DNA of 64,000 bases. It comes from Trinickia soli. GTDB taxonomy: Bacteria; Pseudomonadota; Gammaproteobacteria; Burkholderiales; Burkholderiaceae. Below, in pieces: positions 59,112 through 64,000 of the stretch; within the stretch, counting starts at the first letter, position 1; each line of letters begins with the position of its first letter. The notes under the pieces were generated by a model that was not told the DNA's origin, made no database searches, and saw only the letters and a list, made by a program, of their open reading frames with translations. The stretch lies in the NCBI RefSeq assembly GCF_002879855.1, contig NZ_PNYB01000001.1, forward strand, positions 1 through 64,000, written 5' to 3'. A program made the position numbers and the translations under genes.

Positions 59112-60689
59112 ATGTCCCGTTTGACTTTACGACAAAAGCTTTGGATTCCGCTGCTGCTGACATGGGTCGGATTGCTTGCGCTGACGTTCTGGTACGCCTT
59201 GCAGATGCGAGAGATGCAGTTGAGCGAGCGTAAGCACGCACTGGCTGACGTCACGGAAATGGCGTATTCGATGGCGGCGGGGCTGGATCGTGATGCGCAA
59301 GCCGGAAAAATCGGCGCCGATGCCGCAAAGCAGCAAGCGTTGGCCCGCATTGCGGATTTGCGCTATAGCGGCAATGGCTACGTGACCGTCGTCGGGGCCG
59401 ATTCGGTCGTGGTAATGCACCCGATGTCGCCCAAGCTCGATGGCAAGGACATGTCCGATTGGAAGGATGCGAAGGGTAATCGGCTCTATAAGGACATTGC
59501 GGCGGCGGGCGCATCGCCAGGCGGGACGGGCTATGTCCAGTACTGGTGGCCCAAACCCGGGGAGAAGGCGCCCAGTTCGAAGCTGGGCTTCGTCAAGCGT
59601 TACAAGCCTTGGAATTGGGATTTGGTAGCGGGGGTTTACCAGGATGACATCCAGTCGGCCTTTTATCACACGCTGGCGACGTCCCTGGCCGTGCTGATTG
59701 TTTTGGGCGCGGCGATTTCTCTGCTGACATCGCTCGCGGTCAAGAGTGTGCGTCGCTCGGTCGGTGGCGAGCCCGCGCGGGCAGCCGAACTTGCGCGTCA
59801 AATTGCGGCCGGTGATTTGACCGGCCGAATTGAAGTTGCGCATGGTGACGACGAAAGCATCGTGTCGGCCATCGCCTATACGCGGGACACGCTTGCGGGT
59901 ACCGTCTCGCGCGTGAAGTCGGCGGCCGAGACCATTCGTACCGCGGCAGCCGAGATCGCGACGGGCAATGGCGATCTGTCGAGCCGCACCGAGCAGCAAG
60001 CCGCATCGCTCGAAGAAACCGCGGCGGCAATGGACGAACTGACGTCCACAGTCAGGCAAAACGCGGAAAACGCGTCGCATGCAACGCAAGTGGCGGCGAG
60101 CGCGTCGTCGGAGGCGGAGCGTGGCGGCGTCGTGGTCGGCGATGTCGTCAACAAGGTGCGTGCGATAGCGGAAAGCTCGAAGCAGGTGGCCGATATCACG
60201 TCGGTCATCGACAGCATCGCGTTCCAAACGAATATCCTCGCGCTCAACGCGGCGGTGGAAGCGGCGCGCGCGGGCGAGCACGGCCGCGGGTTCGCCGTGG
60301 TGGCCAGCGAGGTGCGCAGTCTCGCGCAGCGCAGTGCAGCGGCGGCGAAAGAGATCCGCTTGCTCGTCGATACGTCGCTCGCACAGGTCGAAAGCGGGGC
60401 CGCGCTGGCCGAGACTGCGGGCGGCGCAATGGGCGGGATTGTCTCGGCCGTCAAGCGTGTTACGGCGATCGTCGACGAAATCGCGGCGGCGTCGGCGCAG
60501 CAACGCGGGGGAATCGAAGAGGTCAATCGCGCGATTGCGCAGATGGACAGCGCGACTCAACAGAACGCGACGCTCGTCGAACAGGCGGCGGCCGCCGCGG
60601 TGTCCTTGAACGAACAGGCGCAGCAACTAGGCGAGGCGATCCGCGTGTTCCAGGTGACGGGCGATACTGTCCATGCAGCGACACAATGA
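59112..60689 (+). CDS. Methyl-accepting chemotaxis protein with single-Cache sensor
   Basis: A 525-residue chemoreceptor. A first helix (about residues 10-30) is followed by a periplasmic sCache_2 domain (35-185) with [12 protein letters not shown] and G-K-D-M-S. A second helix lies at about 188-210, then HAMP and a signalling coil whose tip reads [18 protein letters not shown]. It has no C-terminal pentapeptide. Two ATG codons, 59106 and 59112, are possible; the second has the better-spaced AGAAGA. Its stop overlaps the start of the LysR gene. Confidence 0.92.
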   Translation: MSRLTLRQKLWIPLLLTWVGLLALTFWYALQMREMQLSERKHALADVTEMAYSMAAGLDRDAQAGKIGADAAKQQALARIADLRYSGNGYVTVVGADSVVVMHPMSPKLDGKDMSDWKDAKGNRLYKDIAAAGASPGGTGYVQYWWPKPGEKAPSSKLGFVKRYKPWNWDLVAGVYQDDIQSAFYHTLATSLAVLIVLGAAISLLTSLAVKSVRRSVGGEPARAAELARQIAAGDLTGRIEVAHGDDESIVSAIAYTRDTLAGTVSRVKSAAETIRTAAAEIATGNGDLSSRTEQQAASLEETAAAMDELTSTVRQNAENASHATQVAASASSEAERGGVVVGDVVNKVRAIAESSKQVADITSVIDSIAFQTNILALNAAVEAARAGEHGRGFAVVASEVRSLAQRSAAAAKEIRLLVDTSLAQVESGAALAETAGGAMGGIVSAVKRVTAIVDEIAAASAQQRGGIEEVNRAIAQMDSATQQNATLVEQAAAAAVSLNEQAQQLGEAIRVFQVTGDTVHAATQ

Positions 60690-61618
60690 ACACGCGCTTT
60701 CTCGAAACCTTCGTGACGCTCGCGGAACTCGAGAGTTTCCGCGCGACGGCGCGCGTGTTGCATGCCACGCCGGCGACGATCTCGCTGCGGATCAAATCGC
60801 TCGAGGACGATCTACGCACCGAACTCATCGATCGAACGACGACGCAATTTCGCTTGACGCCGGCCGGTGCGAGCCTGCTAAGCCTGGCGCGCAACGTCGT
60901 GGACGCCGCCCGCGCGTTGCGCGAAGCAGCGGGGCAAGAGGTCGTGGTCGGCGGTAAATTGCGGCTGGGCGTGATCGAAACCGTCGTGCATTCATGGCTT
61001 TCGCATTACATCACGCATTTGAACGCGAAATTCCCCCAGCTCGACGTCGATTTGACAGTCGATTCGAGCGCCGTATTGCAGCAACGGCTGCTTGCGGGAG
61101 AACTCGATCTCGCGATACGCGTGGAGGGGATCGACAGCACGAAGATTGCGTCGAGGGCGATCGCGAGTTATCCCGTGCGCTGGATTGCGCGGCGCGGTTT
61201 GTTGTCCCGCCGTGCGACCGGGCTTGCCTCACGCGTATTGCAACGACCGATTCTGACCTTTGGCCGAGGGACCGCGCCGCAGGTTGCATTGCAGAGCATC
61301 GTCCATACGCTCGCGCGTCAGGAGCAGATCGGGCCCGAGCAAACCCGTGTGACGTGCTCGCCTTCGGTAGCGGCGATCGTCCAGCTCGTGCGTGACGGCT
61401 ACGGCGTGGCATGTATTCCAAGCTTGTTCGTCACTGACGAATTGCAGACGGGTGAGTTCGTCGAGCTTCCGCTCAAGCCGGTTCCGCCGCCGATCATCGT
61501 TTCGTTATGCAAGCCGACCAATGCGAGCGCGATGGTCAATGCGGCGGCGAGCGCGGCACATATCGCCTGCTCGGCATATTGCCGTACGAAGCGGCCGGAT
61601 CTGGTCGAAGCGCTTTAA
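60686..61618 (+). CDS. LysR-family transcriptional regulator
   Basis: A 310-residue regulator with an N-terminal winged helix ([17 protein letters not shown], then [13 protein letters not shown]) and a periplasmic-binding-fold effector domain from about residue 90. It is translationally coupled to the chemoreceptor gene by ATGA, which is unusual for a LysR gene, and the hydro-lyase gene lies divergently before the chemoreceptor. A role in controlling the hydro-lyase is inferred; the effector is unknown. Confidence 0.88.
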   Translation: MNTRFLETFVTLAELESFRATARVLHATPATISLRIKSLEDDLRTELIDRTTTQFRLTPAGASLLSLARNVVDAARALREAAGQEVVVGGKLRLGVIETVVHSWLSHYITHLNAKFPQLDVDLTVDSSAVLQQRLLAGELDLAIRVEGIDSTKIASRAIASYPVRWIARRGLLSRRATGLASRVLQRPILTFGRGTAPQVALQSIVHTLARQEQIGPEQTRVTCSPSVAAIVQLVRDGYGVACIPSLFVTDELQTGEFVELPLKPVPPPIIVSLCKPTNASAMVNAAASAAHIACSAYCRTKRPDLVEAL

Positions 61619-61698
61619 TGGCAGCATAGGTTTATCCCCGCTCCCCACCCCACATTCGCTCAATCCGCGCTCCTGGTATCGTCCGGGATCATTCCCCT

Positions 61699-62203
61699 TG
61701 ATACTTCTCATTTCGAATCTTTGGGGTTCCCGATCCGCGCCCGATTCAGCGCTGCTGGCTTCGCTGAATGACGCGCTCGAGCCGCAAGGGGGCAAGGCTG
61801 TGCTGACGAGGCTCGGCAAGCCGGTCAAGAGGCTCAAGGCAAGCGCGGGCCTTCCGGGGATCCACGGCTCGGTTGAGGCTGAATTGGCCTCGCCGAAGGG
61901 GGACAGCGCGGCCGCGATGCGCGAAGTCATGAAGCAGCTCGACCGGCAGAAGAAGCCGCTGCTGTTGGCGATCGACGAGGCGCAGGTACTTGCAAGCACC
62001 GCTCACAGCGATTTCGCTCATATGGTGCCGAAAGCCTCGCAAGGTTGTCTGCGTGGCTGGGCAAAGCAGCCACGAAGAACACCGTGGCGCAAGCACTGCG
62101 ACGGTTGCAGGCGGAGAACATCGTCGCCCGCCTGGGTGTGGGGCACTATCGCGTCGAGGATGAAGCATTTGCGGAGTGGCTGCGGCGCAGAAGACAGCGG
62201 TAG
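61699..62203 (+). pseudogene. Decayed AAA-family ATPase gene
   Basis: The first part, to about 62035, reads L-I-L-L-I-S-N-L-W-G-S-R-S and later K-K-P-L-L-L-A-I-D-E-A-Q-V-L, a Walker B box of AAA ATPases. The Walker A region that should precede it is missing. After about 62040 the frame shifts: another frame gives L-G-K-A-A-T-K-N-T-V-A-Q-A-L-R-R-L-Q-A-E-N-I-V-A-R, a winged-helix end typical of these ATPases, stopping at TAG 62201-62203. The gene is truncated at the 5' end, has lost its middle and carries a frameshift. Confidence 0.7.
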
Positions 62204-62255
62204 CACCGCATGCGCGATGCCGGCGAACCCGGTGCGAATTCGCGCGTACCGGCCG

Positions 62256-63182
62256 TCACGATGGACTCGCCACTGCGTTTTGCGCGCACGCGCCGAACAA
62301 CCACCGCCTGAATGCAGGCGCCGCTGGCGCTTCGGGACGTGCCTGAGGGCAGACCAGGAAATACCCGCGCGACGTGGTAACGGGCCCGTCGAACAGCGTG
62401 ACGAGCTGCCCGCTGCTCAGGAGCTCATCGATGAGCGGTAGCCATCCGAGCGCGACGCCCTGGTGCGTCAGTGCCGCGTGCATGACGAGCGCGTAGCTGT
62501 TGAACGTCGAACCCTGTTCGTCGGACGGCGCGGCCAGCCCATGCGCCGCGAACCAGCCGTTCCAGCCGAGCCAGCGTTCGGGCTCGGTGGGCTGCACGTG
62601 CAGCAACGGCGCCGCACGCAAATCGGCGGGCTCGACGATCTCTGGATGGGCCTCGCGAAACGCCGGCGAGCAAACGGCGACGACCTGCTCTTGAAAGAGG
62701 CGCGTGGCCGTGCAAGGCGACCAATCGCCTTCGCCGAACGCGATCGCGACGTCTGCATGGTCGCGACGCGGATCGAAGGCCGACTGCGAGGTGACGACCT
62801 TGACGTTGATGTCAGGCAACCATCGTCGCAAATCCATCAGGCGCGGCACGAGCCAATACGTTGCAAAACCCGCATCGGTCAATATCGTCAAAGCGCCGTT
62901 CGCGCGAGCCGCGCGAATCTCGGCGACCGCGCCACGAAGGGTCTCGATGCTTTGCCGCACTGCCTCGTAGAGCCGCCGACCATCAGCCGTCAGCGTCACG
63001 CCCCGATGCCCGCGATCGAACAAGGGGGCGCCGAGTTCCGCTTCCAACTGCACGATGCGCTGACTGACGGCCGGCTGCGTCGAGCCGAGTTCGCGCGCGG
63101 CGGCAGTGAAGCTCGCCAACCGGGCCGCGGACTCGAACACCGACAGCATCTGCAGCGGTGGCAAACGGTCTTGCTCAGACAT
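62256..63182 (-). CDS. LysR regulator of choline sulfate use
   Basis: A 308-residue GcvA-like LysR protein. The helix-turn-helix segment is A-R-L-A-S-F-T-A-A-A-R-E-L-G-S-T-Q-P-A-V-S-Q-R-I-V-Q-L-E, and the effector domain begins near residue 95 (A-L-T-I-L-T-D-A-G-F-A-T-Y-W-L-V-P-R-L). It is divergent from betC across 188 bases. Regulators of this type next to betC are known as choline-sulfate utilisation factors that switch on the sulfatase in the presence of choline sulfate or choline. Confidence 0.88.
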   Translation of the reverse strand: MSEQDRLPPLQMLSVFESAARLASFTAAARELGSTQPAVSQRIVQLEAELGAPLFDRGHRGVTLTADGRRLYEAVRQSIETLRGAVAEIRAARANGALTILTDAGFATYWLVPRLMDLRRWLPDINVKVVTSQSAFDPRRDHADVAIAFGEGDWSPCTATRLFQEQVVAVCSPAFREAHPEIVEPADLRAAPLLHVQPTEPERWLGWNGWFAAHGLAAPSDEQGSTFNSYALVMHAALTHQGVALGWLPLIDELLSSGQLVTLFDGPVTTSRGYFLVCPQARPEAPAAPAFRRWLFGACAQNAVASPS

Positions 63183-63370
63183 AAGCGGGCCTTATGGGGC
63201 TATAAAAAACGGCCGTCTTCACACGCGAATTGTGGGTCGACATATTGGCGTCACGCGCTTCGAACGCCGCCTATCGTGCAGTGCAACGATGTTTTCGACG
63301 AATCCGAAGCGCCGGGCCTCGCAGCACGCCCTTCCGTTCCGACGAACCAATGCATTGTAAACACCCGCTC

Positions 63371-64000
63371 ATGAAGCCCACCACAGGAAAAAACATCCTC
63401 ATTCTCATGGCCGACCAGATGACGCCGTCTGCGTTGCGCGCTTACGGCAATCAGGTGTCGAAGACGCCTCGCATCGATGAGCTCGCCCGCCACGGGGTGG
63501 TGTTCGACTCGGCCTATTGCGCGAGCCCGCTGTGCGCACCGTCGCGCTTTGCGCTCATGGCGGGCAAGCTTCCGTCGAAGATCGGCGCCTACGATAACGC
63601 GGCCGAATTTCCCGCGCAAACGCTGACGTTTGCGCACTACCTGCGGGCGGCGGGCTATCGGACGGTGCTATCGGGCAAGATGCATTTTTGCGGCCCCGAT
63701 CAATTGCACGGTTTCGAAGAGCGGTTGACCACCGATATTTATCCGGCGGATTTCGGTTGGGCGCCTGATTGGGACAATCCCGAAGTGCGTCCGAGCTGGT
63801 ACCACAACATGAGTTCGGTGCTCGAGGCGGGACTCTGTGTGCGCACCAATCAGCTCGACTTCGACGACGAAGCGACCTTCGCCGTTCGCCAGAAGCTCTA
63901 TGACATTGCACGCGAACGCCAGGCGGGCCTTGATGCGAGGCCGTTTTGCGTCGTGGCGTCGCTGACGCATCCGCACGACCCTTATGCGATTTCCTCCGAC
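63371..64000 (+). CDS. betC: Choline sulfatase, N-terminal part, cut by the window end
   Basis: The visible 210 residues are the start of an arylsulfatase-family enzyme. It opens with N-I-L-I-L-M-A-D-Q-M-T (metal ligand Asp) and has the sulfatase signature C55-A-P-S-R, whose Cys is converted to formylglycine, in S-P-L-C-A-P-S-R-F. G-K-M-H-F-C-G-P-D-Q and the neighbouring LysR gene point to BetC, which splits choline sulfate to choline for glycine betaine synthesis. The reading frame is still open at base 64000. The Shine-Dalgarno is weak. Confidence 0.93.
   Translation, partial: MKPTTGKNILILMADQMTPSALRAYGNQVSKTPRIDELARHGVVFDSAYCASPLCAPSRFALMAGKLPSKIGAYDNAAEFPAQTLTFAHYLRAAGYRTVLSGKMHFCGPDQLHGFEERLTTDIYPADFGWAPDWDNPEVRPSWYHNMSSVLEAGLCVRTNQLDFDDEATFAVRQKLYDIARERQAGLDARPFCVVASLTHPHDPYAISSD

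Noticed and set aside
59127-60626. 499-residue minus-strand frame
   Set aside because: Antisense to the sCache chemoreceptor; composition is Arg-rich with no domain.
1-64000. tRNA, rRNA, CRISPR arrays, intact insertion sequences and phage genes
   Set aside because: I looked for T-loop signatures, regular spacer-repeat patterns and transposase motifs and found none that hold up.

Overview
The window reads as a chromosomal segment of a high-GC betaproteobacterium of the Burkholderiaceae (Burkholderia / Paraburkholderia / Trinickia type). The grounds are the convergent rpfR-rpfF pair in the Burkholderia arrangement, the split hpaG1/hpaG2 genes, the betC gene with its LysR regulator, and dense accessory catabolic operons with many regulators. 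No rRNA, tRNA, CRISPR array, intact insertion sequence or phage gene was found.

Layout. 0-7 kb is a cyclic-di-GMP and quorum-sensing block. After the end of a TPM-domain pair come a PotD-like periplasmic binding protein translationally coupled to a membrane diguanylate cyclase (NspS/MbaA-like), then RpfR (BDSF receptor, PAS-GGDEF-EAL), convergent with RpfF (BDSF synthase). 7-16 kb holds an orphan cystine-type binding protein, a membrane protein, a 24-residue microprotein, GlgX, a tandem universal stress protein, a P1B-type metal ATPase fused to a hemerythrin domain, and a LysE exporter. 15.9-22 kb is the homoprotocatechuate meta-cleavage operon hpaG1-G2-E-D-F-H under HpaR, with a YunG-like gene at its end; hpaBC and hpaI are not in the window. 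22-31 kb holds a MASE4-type diguanylate cyclase, a broken Ca2+/H+ antiporter gene, ilvD, a chemoreceptor with a perfect sigma-28 promoter, an 84-bp second copy of the ilvD 3' end, an AraC regulator and a PLP aminotransferase.

32-53 kb is a large amine / amino-acid catabolic block. The minus-strand genes are gabD, a D-malate/tartrate dehydrogenase, an Lrp regulator, a class III transaminase, ghrA and a GNAT protein. The plus-strand genes are an aldehyde dehydrogenase, a HAD protein, a PuuB-like oxidase, then a Dpp-like ABC importer. That importer runs by start-stop overlaps into a three-subunit HcnABC-like (opine / D-hydroxyproline dehydrogenase type) flavoenzyme, an AraC regulator and an aspartoacylase-type deacylase. 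The likely logic is import of an N-substituted amino acid, deacylation, and oxidation at the C-N bond.

53-64 kb is regulator-rich. It has a protein carrying two complete AraC DNA-binding domains between a VOC gene and an SDR gene, and a TetR regulator with three palindromes spaced exactly 22 bp around a saccharopine-dehydrogenase-like gene. It also has a YcsI-type hydro-lyase, a second chemoreceptor with a sigma-28-like promoter coupled to a LysR gene, a decayed AAA ATPase, and the choline-sulfate regulator beside the start of betC.

Starts were chosen by Shine-Dalgarno and family length, so several are shorter than the longest open frame. Functions rest on motif recognition by eye; no database search was run.
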